Of a DNA stretch of 64,000 nucleotides, positions 15,372 through 23,315 are shown in pieces. The notes beneath the pieces are model-generated. The model worked only from the letters and a program-made list of their open reading frames with translations, was not told the origin of the DNA and did not search any database. Source of the DNA: Streptomyces sp. ISL-87 (GTDB lineage: Bacteria > Actinomycetota > Actinomycetes > Streptomycetales > Streptomycetaceae); contig NZ_JAGGOY010000022.1 of the NCBI RefSeq assembly GCF_018614095.1, positions 46,678 through 110,677 of the forward strand. Reading direction: 5' to 3'. The translations under genes were made by a program, and so were the position numbers. Numbering within the stretch: the stretch's first letter is position 1; every line of letters begins with the position of its first letter.

Positions 15372-18300
15372 GTGAGGCGAAGCAACACGAGCCCCGCGGA
15401 TGAACCCGCGCGTGGCAACTTCACCCCGCCGCAGCGCGCGGGGGTGTCACCCTTCGACGTACCCGTGGACCCGCCCACGAGCGGCGGCAGCACCAGCAAG
15501 TTCGCGCCCCGCAACTGGCGTGTGCCGACCAAGCTGAACGCCATCCTGCTCGTGCCCGTCCTCGTCGGACTGGTCATGGGCAGCTTCCAGGTCAAGGGCT
15601 CCGTCGACACCTGGAACGAGGCCAAGGACGCCGAGAAGACGGCTCGCATCGTCCAGGCCGCGGCCGAGTACGGCCAGGCTCTCCTCAACGAGCGCGACCT
15701 GTCCGCCGCGCCGCTCCTCAAGGGCGACCGCACCAACGACGCCGTCACGAAGGCGTACGCCGCCACCGACGCGGCCAAGGCGAAGTTCGCCCAGGCCGTG
15801 AAGGACGTGCCCGACGGTCAGGGCATGGAGCGCCGCCTTGAGCTCTTCCGCCAGGAAGAGCCCAAGCTGGAGCAGGTCCGCAAGACCGCCTACGCGGTGC
15901 CGGAATCGGCGAAGAAGAACCTCCCCACCACGGCCGGCCCCATCCCGACCGAAGAGGGCTATGTGCTGGTCCAGCACTACCTCATGCAGTTCTCCAACGA
16001 ACTGGGTCTCGGCACCGGCAATGTGACCAGCTACGGCCGCATGGTCTACGCGGTCGAGCTGGCCAAGGCCGCGAACTCGCTCCAGCGCTCCGTCGGCACC
16101 CACCTGCTGGTCCGGCCGAACGAGAACGAAGACGTCCGCAAGGCACAGCTGGTCGCCTTCTCCTCGTACGCCTACCTCGAAGAGATAGCCATCGGTGAGT
16201 ACGTCGCCGCCGGCACCGAGGACGACGTGACCCGCCTCAAGGAGGTCATGGGCGCGAAGTCGAAGGAGGGTGCAGCCAAGCTCGCTGCCGCCAAGCAGCA
16301 GGCAGAGCAGGCCGGTACCACCTTCAAGGCCCCGCCCGTGGTCAACGGCTCCGCGCTCACCGGTATGACCGAGGCGATAGCCAGCGGCGAGAAGAACACC
16401 AAGCTGGCCCAGAACGGCACTACGGCTCCGGCCTGGCAGGCCGCCGCCACCGCCAAGTTCGACGGTTACGCCCAGATCGAGAAGGAACTCCTCGACAAGG
16501 CCGTACTGGACTCCGTCGCGGTCTCCGACGACGCCCGCAACGACGCCTTCATCACCGGCGCCATCGTGGTCGTGGCCCTGCTCGCCGCCTTCATCATGGC
16601 CGGCATGATGGCCCGCCAGATGGGCCGCTCGATGCGCCGGCTGCGCAGCGCCGCCTTCGACATCGCCGAGCAGCGCCTGCCGATGCTCGTCGACCAGCTC
16701 TCCCGTACGGACCCGGGCAAGGTCGACACCCGTGTCGCCCCGATCCCGATCGACTCCCAGGACGAGATCGGCGAGGTCGCCCGCGCGTTCGACCAGGTGC
16801 ACCGCGAAGCCGTCCGTCTCGCCGCCGAGCAGGCGCTCCTGCGAGGGAACGTCAACGCGATCTTCACGAACCTCTCCATGCGCAACCAGTCGCTGATCGA
16901 GGGTCAGCTGACCCTCATCACCGACCTGGAGAACAACGAGGCCGACCCGGACCAGCTGGAGAACCTCTTCCGCCTGGACCACCTGGCCACCCGTATGCGC
17001 CGCAACGGCGAGAACCTCCTCATCCTCGCGGGTGAGGAGCCGGGCCGCCGCTGGGACCAGCCGGTGCCCCTCGTCGACGTCCTGCGCGCCGCCTCCTCCG
17101 AGGTGGAGCAGTACGAGCGCATCGAGCTCTCGGGCGTCTCCGAGGCCGAGATCCACGGCCAGGCCGTGACCGACCTCGTGCACCTGCTCGCCGAGCTCCT
17201 GGAGAACGCCACCACGTTCTCCTCCCCGCAGACCAAGGTCCGCGTCAACGCCACGCGTCTGCCCGACGGCCGCGTGATGGTCGAGATCCACGACAAGGGC
17301 ATCGGCCTCACCGCCGAGGACTTCGCGGACATCAACCACAAGCTGGCCAACCCGCCGACCGTGGACGCCGCGATCTCGCAGCGCATGGGTCTGTTCGTGG
17401 TCGGCCGGCTGGCGGACCGCCACAGCATCCGCGTCCAGCTGCGCCCCTCGGGCGAGGCGGCCGGCACCACCTCGCTGGTCATGCTCCCCGACGCCATCAC
17501 CCACGGTGGCGGTGGAGAGGGTGGCCCTGGGCTAGATTCTGACGACTTCACCGTCTCCCAGATCATTCCGCAGCAGCAGGCCCAGCAGGCCGCCCCGCTG
17601 CGCACGGCCGCCGAGCTCGGCTTCGACGACTCGCGCTACGACCAGCAGGGCGCCGACGGCGCCGGGCTCGACCCGGTCGGCCGGTCCCTGAGTCACCAGG
17701 AGCGCCGGGCCGCGCTGGCGGCCCAGGTGGGCTACCCGCAGGAGCAGCAGGAGTATTCCGGGCAGGAGTATCCGGAATCTCAGCCCGAGCACGGGTACCA
17801 GCCGTACCAGGGGTACGAGCAGCAGCCGGAGCAGGGCTACGACACGGCGTACGAGTCCCAGCAGGCCCAGCAGGGCTACGAGGCGTACCCGCAGCAGGGC
17901 TACGAGTATCCGGAAGCCTCCTACCAGGACGGACAGCCGGACAGCCAGGGCTACGACGGCGGCTACGATTCTCAGTCCCACCAGGCCGAGTGGCCCGAGC
18001 AGAAGACGTATCCGGCTGCCTACCAGCAGGACTACGGGACCGAATCGGAATCCGCGGCCGCTCCCGAACCGGCTGCGGAACGCGTAGGCTTCGACCGTCC
18101 GGGCGCCGCTGCCGACACCGGTCACGCGGTGACCGGAGCGGGCCTGCCGCGCCGCGGCAGCCAGCAGCAGTGGCAGCCGGCACAGCAGGAAGCGGAGTCC
18201 TCCGGATCCCTCTTCGAGCAGCGGCCGCAGCGTCAGCAGCAGCCCGCTGAGACGAAGCAGGCTCCGGAGGGTACGGAAGGCAGCGCGGCCTGGCGTTCGA

Positions 18301-18560
18301 CGAACGACGAGCGCTGGCAGCAGGCCGGCAAACTCCGTGAGCCGAAGGCGGGCGGGGTAACACCCTCCGGCCTCCCTCGGCGTGTGCCCAAGGCCAACCT
18401 GGTCGAGGGCGCTGCGGAGACGACCCCGCAGGGCGGCCCCCAGGTCTCCCGCGCCCCGGAGGACGTCCGTGGCAGGTTGAGCAACCTGCGACGCGGTGTC
18501 CAGCAGGGACGTACCGCGGGTTCTGAGCAGTCAAGTAACAGCTATGACCAGGAGCGTTAG
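15372..18560 (+). CDS. cvnA2: CvnA2, NIT-domain sensor kinase-like membrane protein
   Basis: The 1062 residues have the same plan as CvnA1: membrane helices at ~56-76 (LLVPVLVGLVMGSF) and ~391-413 (ITGAIVVVALLAAFIMAG), a sensor domain between them, HAMP, the LDHLATRMRRNGENLLILAG linker and HATPase_c (~607-713, LLAELLENATTF, HDKGIGLTAED). The sensor halves are clearly different from CvnA1, whereas the kinase core is close. The C-terminal tail is not Pro-rich but Tyr/Gln/Gly-rich (~793-889, about 17 tyrosines). It ends with the shared GLPRRVPKANLVEG...RLSNLRRGVQQGR block. The start is GTG 15372. Confidence 0.9.
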   Translation: MRRSNTSPADEPARGNFTPPQRAGVSPFDVPVDPPTSGGSTSKFAPRNWRVPTKLNAILLVPVLVGLVMGSFQVKGSVDTWNEAKDAEKTARIVQAAAEYGQALLNERDLSAAPLLKGDRTNDAVTKAYAATDAAKAKFAQAVKDVPDGQGMERRLELFRQEEPKLEQVRKTAYAVPESAKKNLPTTAGPIPTEEGYVLVQHYLMQFSNELGLGTGNVTSYGRMVYAVELAKAANSLQRSVGTHLLVRPNENEDVRKAQLVAFSSYAYLEEIAIGEYVAAGTEDDVTRLKEVMGAKSKEGAAKLAAAKQQAEQAGTTFKAPPVVNGSALTGMTEAIASGEKNTKLAQNGTTAPAWQAAATAKFDGYAQIEKELLDKAVLDSVAVSDDARNDAFITGAIVVVALLAAFIMAGMMARQMGRSMRRLRSAAFDIAEQRLPMLVDQLSRTDPGKVDTRVAPIPIDSQDEIGEVARAFDQVHREAVRLAAEQALLRGNVNAIFTNLSMRNQSLIEGQLTLITDLENNEADPDQLENLFRLDHLATRMRRNGENLLILAGEEPGRRWDQPVPLVDVLRAASSEVEQYERIELSGVSEAEIHGQAVTDLVHLLAELLENATTFSSPQTKVRVNATRLPDGRVMVEIHDKGIGLTAEDFADINHKLANPPTVDAAISQRMGLFVVGRLADRHSIRVQLRPSGEAAGTTSLVMLPDAITHGGGGEGGPGLDSDDFTVSQIIPQQQAQQAAPLRTAAELGFDDSRYDQQGADGAGLDPVGRSLSHQERRAALAAQVGYPQEQQEYSGQEYPESQPEHGYQPYQGYEQQPEQGYDTAYESQQAQQGYEAYPQQGYEYPEASYQDGQPDSQGYDGGYDSQSHQAEWPEQKTYPAAYQQDYGTESESAAAPEPAAERVGFDRPGAAADTGHAVTGAGLPRRGSQQQWQPAQQEAESSGSLFEQRPQRQQQPAETKQAPEGTEGSAAWRSTNDERWQQAGKLREPKAGGVTPSGLPRRVPKANLVEGAAETTPQGGPQVSRAPEDVRGRLSNLRRGVQQGRTAGSEQSSNSYDQER

Positions 18561-18561
18561 T

Positions 18562-18984
18562 GTGAGCCCGATGAGCCAGGCGGCACAGAACCTGAACTGG
18601 TTGATCACCAACTTCGTGGACAACACCCCAGGGGTGTCCCACACGGTGGTGGTCTCCGCCGACGGCCTTCTTCTGGCGATGTCAGACGGATTCCCGCGCG
18701 ACCGCGCCGATCAGCTGGCGGCCGTGGCCTCCGGTCTGACCTCGCTGACCGCCGGAGCCTCCCGCATCTTCGAGGGCGGCCCCGTCAACCAGACCGTCGT
18801 GGAGATGGACCGTGGGTTCCTCTTCCTGATGTCCGTATCCGACGGATCCTCGCTGGCCGTACTCGCGCACCCCGAGTGCGACATCGGCCTCGTGGGCTAC
18901 GAGATGGCCCTTCTTGTGGACCGAGCGGGCAGCGTCCTCACCCCGGACTTGCGTGCGGAGCTGCAGGGAAGTCTTCTCAACTAG
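18562..18984 (+). CDS. cvnB2: CvnB2, roadblock/LC7-family protein
   Basis: This 140-residue partner of CvnA2 differs from CvnB1 only at residues 3 (P for S), 42 (D for E) and 140 (N for I). The GTG at 18562 follows caggagcg and overlaps the cvnA2 end closely; ATG 18571 is the alternative. Large blocks are identical to cvnB1 at all codon positions (18569-18656 and 18691-18911), which points to recent sequence exchange. The 93-bp gap to cvnC2 has a small cgcacc/ggtgcg hairpin at 19011-19026. Confidence 0.93.
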   Translation: MSPMSQAAQNLNWLITNFVDNTPGVSHTVVVSADGLLLAMSDGFPRDRADQLAAVASGLTSLTAGASRIFEGGPVNQTVVEMDRGFLFLMSVSDGSSLAVLAHPECDIGLVGYEMALLVDRAGSVLTPDLRAELQGSLLN

Positions 18985-19077
18985 CAGACAGACAGTGCGT
19001 TTCGCGTCATCGCACCATAGGGTGCGGTGGCGCGGTTCCACAGGGAGTACTGCGTTCTTGGAGTCGGAGGAGGAAAC

Positions 19078-19644
19078 GTGACAACACCCGGAGGACATCC
19101 TTATGGCGGCGCGCAGCAGCCGCAGGGTGGACACGACCAGAACCGATTCAACTTCCCTTCCGCGCCCAGCCGGCCGGTGCCGGAGCAGCACAACCCGTAC
19201 CAGCAGCAACCGTACGGCCAGCCCCAGCAGCCCCAGCAGCCTCAGCCGCCGCACCGGCAGGCGCAGCCCCCGCGGGCTTCGCAGCCGCAGGCTCCCAAGG
19301 CGCACAACCCGCTGGTGCGTCCGTACGCGATGACCGGCGGCCGTACCCGGCCGCGCTACCAGCTCGCCATCGAGGCGCTGGTCAGTACCACGGCCGATCC
19401 CGCGCGCCTGCAAGGGCAGTTGCCCGAGCACCAGCGCATCTGCCGTCTGTGCCAGGAGATCAAATCCGTCGCGGAGATCTCGGCACTTCTCTCCATTCCT
19501 CTTGGTGTCGCCCGAATCCTCGTCGCCGACTTGGCGGAGGCGGGCCTTGTCGCCATTCACCAGCCCGGCGGCGACGAGTCTGCCGGCGGCCAGCCAGATG
19601 TGACACTGCTCGAAAGGGTGCTCAGTGGACTTCGCAAGCTCTAA
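19078..19644 (+). CDS. cvnC2: CvnC2, DUF742 protein with Gln/Pro-rich N-terminal extension
   Basis: The 188 residues comprise an N-terminal low-complexity segment (~1-78, rich in Gln, Pro and His, e.g. QQPYGQPQQPQQPQPPH) and the DUF742 core from NPLVRPYAMTGGRTRPRYQL to LLERVLSGLRKL. The core is close to CvnC1; the extension is about 57 residues longer. The GTG at 19078 was chosen because a strong ggaggagga site sits immediately upstream. The last 20 bp overlap cvnD2. Confidence 0.92.
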   Translation: MTTPGGHPYGGAQQPQGGHDQNRFNFPSAPSRPVPEQHNPYQQQPYGQPQQPQQPQPPHRQAQPPRASQPQAPKAHNPLVRPYAMTGGRTRPRYQLAIEALVSTTADPARLQGQLPEHQRICRLCQEIKSVAEISALLSIPLGVARILVADLAEAGLVAIHQPGGDESAGGQPDVTLLERVLSGLRKL

Positions 19645-20206
19645 CGGCGGAGCGGCTCGCTCCACCACCTCCGCGAAGATCGTGGTGGCGGGCGGCTTCG
19701 GCGTGGGCAAGACCACGTTCGTCGGCGCGGTCTCCGAGATCAACCCGCTGCGCACCGAAGCCGTCATGACCAGTGCCTCGGCCGGTATCGACGACCTCAC
19801 CCACACCGGTGACAAGACGACGACCACGGTCGCCATGGACTTCGGCCGCATCACCCTGGACCAGGACCTGATCCTGTACCTCTTCGGTACGCCGGGCCAG
19901 GACCGCTTCTGGTTCATGTGGGACGACCTGGTCCGCGGCGCCATCGGCGCCGTCGTGCTGGTCGACACGCGCCGGCTGGCCGACTGCTTCCCGGCCGTCG
20001 ACTACTTCGAGAACAGCGGCCTGCCGTTCGTCATCGCCCTCAACGGCTTTGACGGACACCAGCCTTACACCCCGGAGGAAGTCCGCGAGGCGCTGCAGAT
20101 CGGCCCGGACGCCCCCATCATCACCACCGACGCCCGCCACCGCGCGGACGCCAAGAGCGCGCTCATCACCCTGGTTGAGCACGCCCTGATGGCCCGCCTG
20201 CGGTAG
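19625..20206 (+). CDS. cvnD2: CvnD2, small GTP-binding protein
   Basis: This 193-residue GTPase is nearly identical to CvnD1: GGFGVGKTTFVGAVSEIN, DKTTTTVAMDFGRI, LFGTPGQDRFWFMWDDLVRG and LNGFDG in place of NKxD. Differences cluster at the N-terminus and in a few conservative sites, and long stretches of DNA match cvnD1. It is the last gene of conservon 2, ending 14 bp before a very strong terminator. Confidence 0.94.
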   Translation: MDFASSNGGAARSTTSAKIVVAGGFGVGKTTFVGAVSEINPLRTEAVMTSASAGIDDLTHTGDKTTTTVAMDFGRITLDQDLILYLFGTPGQDRFWFMWDDLVRGAIGAVVLVDTRRLADCFPAVDYFENSGLPFVIALNGFDGHQPYTPEEVREALQIGPDAPIITTDARHRADAKSALITLVEHALMARLR

Positions 20207-20220
20207 TCGCCGGACAGTTC

Positions 20221-20264
20221 GCGAGAGGCCCCCACACGCTTCGGAGCGTGTGGGGGCCTCTCGC
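20221..20264 (+). terminator. Terminator of conservon 2
   Basis: A perfect 20-bp stem with a tcgg loop follows cvnD2. It works as a bidirectional barrier together with the next hairpin. Confidence 0.93.
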
Positions 20265-20308
20265 ATGTCCTCCCGTGTCCCCAGGGGCACGAGAACCGTC
20301 GCCCCATG

Positions 20309-20345
20309 CGAAAGGCCCCGCACCTTCAGGGTGCGGGGCCTTTCG
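20309..20345 (-). terminator. Terminator of accB-accE
   Basis: A perfect 16-bp stem (cgaaaggccccgcacc with its complement) closes a ttcag loop, 10 bp after the accE stop on the minus strand. Confidence 0.92.
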
Positions 20346-20355
20346 GAGCGGGGTG

Positions 20356-20559
20356 TCAGCCCTGCCAGCTGTGCGGGGCGCGGAAGCCCGGGGTGCGCTC
20401 CAGGCGGCGCCAGCCGGCCTGGGTGCCGATGCGGTGCACGGTGGCGGTCGCCGGGGCGGCGGCGGCGCGGGCGAGCAGGATCGCGGTGATCGCGGCCAGC
20501 TCCTCGGGCTCGGCGTGGCCCTTCTCGACCTTCAGCAGGGTGTCGGCGGTGATGCTCAT
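20356..20559 (-). CDS. accE: Acyl-CoA carboxylase epsilon subunit
   Basis: The 67-residue AccE-type protein has an N-terminal helix (TLLKVEKGHAEPEELAAITAILLAR) and a C-terminal RRLERTPGFRAPHSW tail, typical of the small epsilon subunits of actinobacterial biotin carboxylase complexes. It binds the carboxyltransferase beta subunit and raises activity. It follows accB by 22 bp on the same strand. Confidence 0.93.
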   Translation of the reverse strand: MSITADTLLKVEKGHAEPEELAAITAILLARAAAAPATATVHRIGTQAGWRRLERTPGFRAPHSWQG

Positions 20560-20581
20560 GAGTGGCAGGTCTCCTTCGCTG

Positions 20582-22165
20582 CTACTGCGGCGGGTTGCCG
20601 TGCTTGCGGGACGGCAGGTCGGCGTGCTTGTTGCGGAGCATCGAGAGAGCGCTGATCAGGGTGGACCGGGTCTCGGCGGGGTCGATGACGTCGTCGACGA
20701 GGCCGCGCTCGGCCGCGTAATACGGGTGCATCAGCTCGGACTTGTACTCCTTGACCATGCGCGCGCGCATGGCCTCGGGGTCTTCGGCGTCCGCGATCTG
20801 CTTGCGGAAGATGACGTTGGCCGCGCCCTCGGCGCCCATGACGGCGATCTCGTTGGTCGGCCAGGCGTAGGTGATGTCGGCGCCGATGGACTGGGAGTCC
20901 ATGACGATGTACGCGCCGCCGTATGCCTTGCGCAGGATCAGCGAGATCCGCGGGACGGTGGCGTTGCAGTACGCGTACAGCAGCTTGGCGCCGTGGCGGA
21001 TGATGCCGCCGTGCTCCTGGTCGACGCCGGGCAGGAAGCCCGGGACGTCCAGCAGCGTGATGATCGGGATGTTGAACGCGTCGCAGAGCTGCACGAAGCG
21101 TGCGGCCTTCTCCGAGGCGTGGATGTCCAGTACACCGGCGAGGTGGCCGGGCTGGTTCGCGACGATGCCGACGACCTGGCCGTCGAGACGGGCCAGGGCG
21201 CAGATGATGTTGCGGGCCCAGCGCTCGTGGATCTCCAGGACGTCGCCTTCGTCGACGAGTTCCTCGATGACCTTGAGCATGTCGTACGGACGGTTGCCGT
21301 CCGCCGGCACCAGGTCGAGGAGGACGTCCGAGCGGCGGTCGGCCGGGTCGGTCGTCTCGTGGACCGGCGGGTTCTCGCGGTTGTTGGAGGGCAGCATCGA
21401 GATGAGGTAGCGCACCTCGGCGATGCAGGTCTCCTCGTCGTCGTACGCGAAGTGCGCGACGCCCGAGGTCTCGGCGTGCACGTCCGCGCCGCCGAGCCCG
21501 TTCTGCGAGATCTCCTCGCCGGTCACCGCGCGGACGACGTCCGGGCCGGTGATGAACATCTGCGAGGTGTCCCGGACCATGAACACGAAGTCCGTGAGGG
21601 CGGGGCTGTAGGCCGCGCCGCCGGCGCAGGGGCCCAGCATGACCGAGATCTGCGGGATGACGCCCGAGGCCTTGGTGTTGCGCTGGAAGATGCCGCCGTA
21701 GCCGGCGAGGGCGGAGACGCCCTCCTGAATACGGGCACCCGCACCGTCGTTGAGCGAGACCAGCGGAGCACCGGCCGCGATGGCCATGTCCATGATCTTG
21801 TGGATCTTCGTCGCGTGAGCCTCGCCCAGCGCGCCGCCGAAGATCCGGAAGTCGTGCGCGTAGACGAAGACCGTACGGCCCTCGACCGTGCCCCAACCGG
21901 TGATCACACCGTCGGTGTAAGGCTTCTTGGCCTCCAGGCCGAACCCGGTCGCCCGGTGCCGGCGGAGCTGCTCGACCTCGCGGAAGGAACCTTCGTCGAG
22001 GAGGAGCGCGATGCGCTCGCGGGCGGTCAGCTTGCCCTTGGCGTGCTGCGCCTCGGTCGCACGGTCGCTGGGGCCGCGCCGGGCCTGCTCGCGCAAGTCC
22101 TGCAGCTCGGCCACGCGCCCACGGGCGTCCGTCGGCTCGCTCGAAGTCTGATCCACAACGGTCAT
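20582..22165 (-). CDS. accB: Acyl-CoA carboxylase beta (carboxyltransferase) subunit
   Basis: The 527-residue carboxyltransferase has the tandem crotonase-like halves: RIQEGVSALAGYGGIFQRN and GPCAGGAAYSPALTDFVFMV in the N-half, VPGFLPGVDQEHGGIIRHGAKLLYA and RKAYGGAYIVMDSQ in the C-half. The substrate-selecting position in GGAYxVM is Ile. This is the residue reported for S. coelicolor AccB, which takes acetyl-CoA and propionyl-CoA; PccB has Asp there. It therefore probably feeds malonyl-CoA to fatty-acid and polyketide synthesis with a separate biotinylated alpha subunit. It is divergent from yceI. Confidence 0.94.
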   Translation of the reverse strand: MTVVDQTSSEPTDARGRVAELQDLREQARRGPSDRATEAQHAKGKLTARERIALLLDEGSFREVEQLRRHRATGFGLEAKKPYTDGVITGWGTVEGRTVFVYAHDFRIFGGALGEAHATKIHKIMDMAIAAGAPLVSLNDGAGARIQEGVSALAGYGGIFQRNTKASGVIPQISVMLGPCAGGAAYSPALTDFVFMVRDTSQMFITGPDVVRAVTGEEISQNGLGGADVHAETSGVAHFAYDDEETCIAEVRYLISMLPSNNRENPPVHETTDPADRRSDVLLDLVPADGNRPYDMLKVIEELVDEGDVLEIHERWARNIICALARLDGQVVGIVANQPGHLAGVLDIHASEKAARFVQLCDAFNIPIITLLDVPGFLPGVDQEHGGIIRHGAKLLYAYCNATVPRISLILRKAYGGAYIVMDSQSIGADITYAWPTNEIAVMGAEGAANVIFRKQIADAEDPEAMRARMVKEYKSELMHPYYAAERGLVDDVIDPAETRSTLISALSMLRNKHADLPSRKHGNPPQ

Positions 22166-22336
22166 GTACTGACCTTACGAAGCCGGTCGAGGAAAACCCT
22201 CCGTTGGATCCGCACAGTCTCGGACGCGTTCCGCTGTGTGGGCCGGACAGAACCATTGAACGATGCACGGAGTCCACCAGCGGCAGCCGTGGACCTTTGT
22301 TGAGTTTCCACAAAATCGTGGAATGAGCCCCAGATG

Positions 22337-22392
22337 TTGAAATTTGAACGGAATAGGTCTAGCGTCGTTCTCGTTGAACGTTCAACAAGAAC
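22337..22392 (+). promoter_or_regulatory. yceI promoter with 26-bp palindromic operator over the start site
   Basis: -35 TTGAAA (22337-22342), 17 bp, -10 TAGCGT (22360-22365). Immediately after the -10 lies gttctcgttgaac (22367-22379) followed by its inverted copy (22380-22392) with one mismatch. The core GTTGAACGTTCAAC is a perfect palindrome. A repressor bound here covers +1. The style suits MarR-family regulators that control yceI genes elsewhere, but no regulator gene is adjacent. Confidence 0.75.
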
Positions 22393-22419
22393 GGTCAGCA
22401 CCCTACCGAGGAGGAAGCC

Positions 22420-23034
22420 ATGGGCCTCTTCACCCGCCGCAGCCAGGACAACACCGCAGTCGCCACCCTCGACGCCCCCGACGTGAACCCGGCCCTGGCC
22501 GCGCTCACCGGCGACTACGTCATCGACTCCGCGCACAGCAGCATCGGCTTCACCGTCCGCCATGCGATGGTGACCAACGTCCGCGGCGCCTTCGCCGACC
22601 ACGAGGGCACCCTGTACCTGGACGGCAACGACCCGTCTCGCTCCACCGCCGCGATCGACGTGAAGATCTCCTCCGTCGAGACCGGTATCGCCGACCGCGA
22701 CGGCCACCTGCGCGGCGGAGACTTCTTCGACGCCGAGGTCTTCCCGCTGATGAGCTTCCGCTCCACCGAGGCGGCCACGCTGGGCGGCGACAGCTACCGC
22801 ATCACGGGCGACCTGACGATCAAGGACGTCACGCGTCCGCTCTCCATCGACCTGGAGTTCAACGGCTCCGCCACCGACGTCTACGGCAACGAGCGCGTGG
22901 GCTTCGAGGGTGCCACGGAGATCCTGCGCTCCGACTGGGGTCTGACCTGGAACGCCGCGCTTGAGGCGGGCGGCGTGATGGTCAGCGACAAGGTGAAGCT
23001 GACGTTCGACATCTCGGCCATCAAGCAGGCCTGA
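22420..23034 (+). CDS. YceI-family lipid-binding protein
   Basis: The 204 residues form the YceI beta-barrel: GDYVIDSAHSSIGFTVRHAM, AIDVKISSVETGIADRDGHLRGGDFFDAEVFPLMSFRST, DLTIKDVTRPLSIDLEF and GATEILRSDWGLTWNAALEAGGVMVSDKVKL. The fold binds isoprenoid or other lipid chains. A short N-terminal extension lacks a signal peptide, so the protein is probably cytoplasmic. The ATG follows gaggaggaa. It is expressed from the promoter/operator directly upstream. Confidence 0.93.
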   Translation: MGLFTRRSQDNTAVATLDAPDVNPALAALTGDYVIDSAHSSIGFTVRHAMVTNVRGAFADHEGTLYLDGNDPSRSTAAIDVKISSVETGIADRDGHLRGGDFFDAEVFPLMSFRSTEAATLGGDSYRITGDLTIKDVTRPLSIDLEFNGSATDVYGNERVGFEGATEILRSDWGLTWNAALEAGGVMVSDKVKLTFDISAIKQA

Positions 23035-23040
23035 CCTGGC

Positions 23041-23090
23041 GCGGCCAGACGCGGCCAGACGCGGCCAGACGCGGCCAGACCTGGCCAGAC
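23041..23090. repeat. 10-bp tandem repeat after yceI
   Basis: Four exact copies of gcggccagac (23041-23080) and a fifth variant (ctggccagac) follow the yceI stop. Too short and gapless for CRISPR; probably replication slippage. Confidence 0.95.
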
Positions 23091-23149
23091 TGGCGCAGGC
23101 CAGGACATACGGGGACAGGCGGCCCGGGGGCGGTGTCCGGGCGGTCGGC

Positions 23150-23315
23150 CTAGGTCGTGTCTTTTGGATCAGGCCGGATCAGCTCGCGGCGTCTGGCGCC
23201 GTGCATCGCAAGGCCGAGGAGGGAGCCATTGCGGAGCACTGGCGACCGACGAGAACGCCGCGAGGCGCGGCGCCAGGCGTCGCGGGCCCGGCATGATCCA
23301 AAAGACACGGCCTAG
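23150..23315. mobile_element. MITE-like element with 18-bp terminal inverted repeats and CTAG flanks
   Basis: The core 23154-23311 (158 bp) begins gtcgtgtcttttggatca and ends with the inverted copy of that 18-mer with one mismatch. Both sides are flanked by CTAG (23150-23153 and 23312-23315), a 4-bp target duplication. The internal arms also pair imperfectly for about 55 nt each side, leaving a ~50-nt loop, so the whole element folds as a long hairpin. It has no coding capacity. The right CTAG contains the stop codon of the TPM-domain gene. An IS5-type transposase acting in trans is a plausible source, by target preference only. Confidence 0.8.

Noticed and set aside
9552..20206. Tandem conservons as an artefact of assembly duplication
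   Set aside because: The copies differ clearly in cvnA sensor and tail regions, cvnC length and intergenic DNA, so both are real; only parts of cvnB and cvnD are identical.
23041..23090. Tandem 10-bp repeats as a CRISPR array
   Set aside because: Units are contiguous, too short and without spacers; no cas genes nearby.
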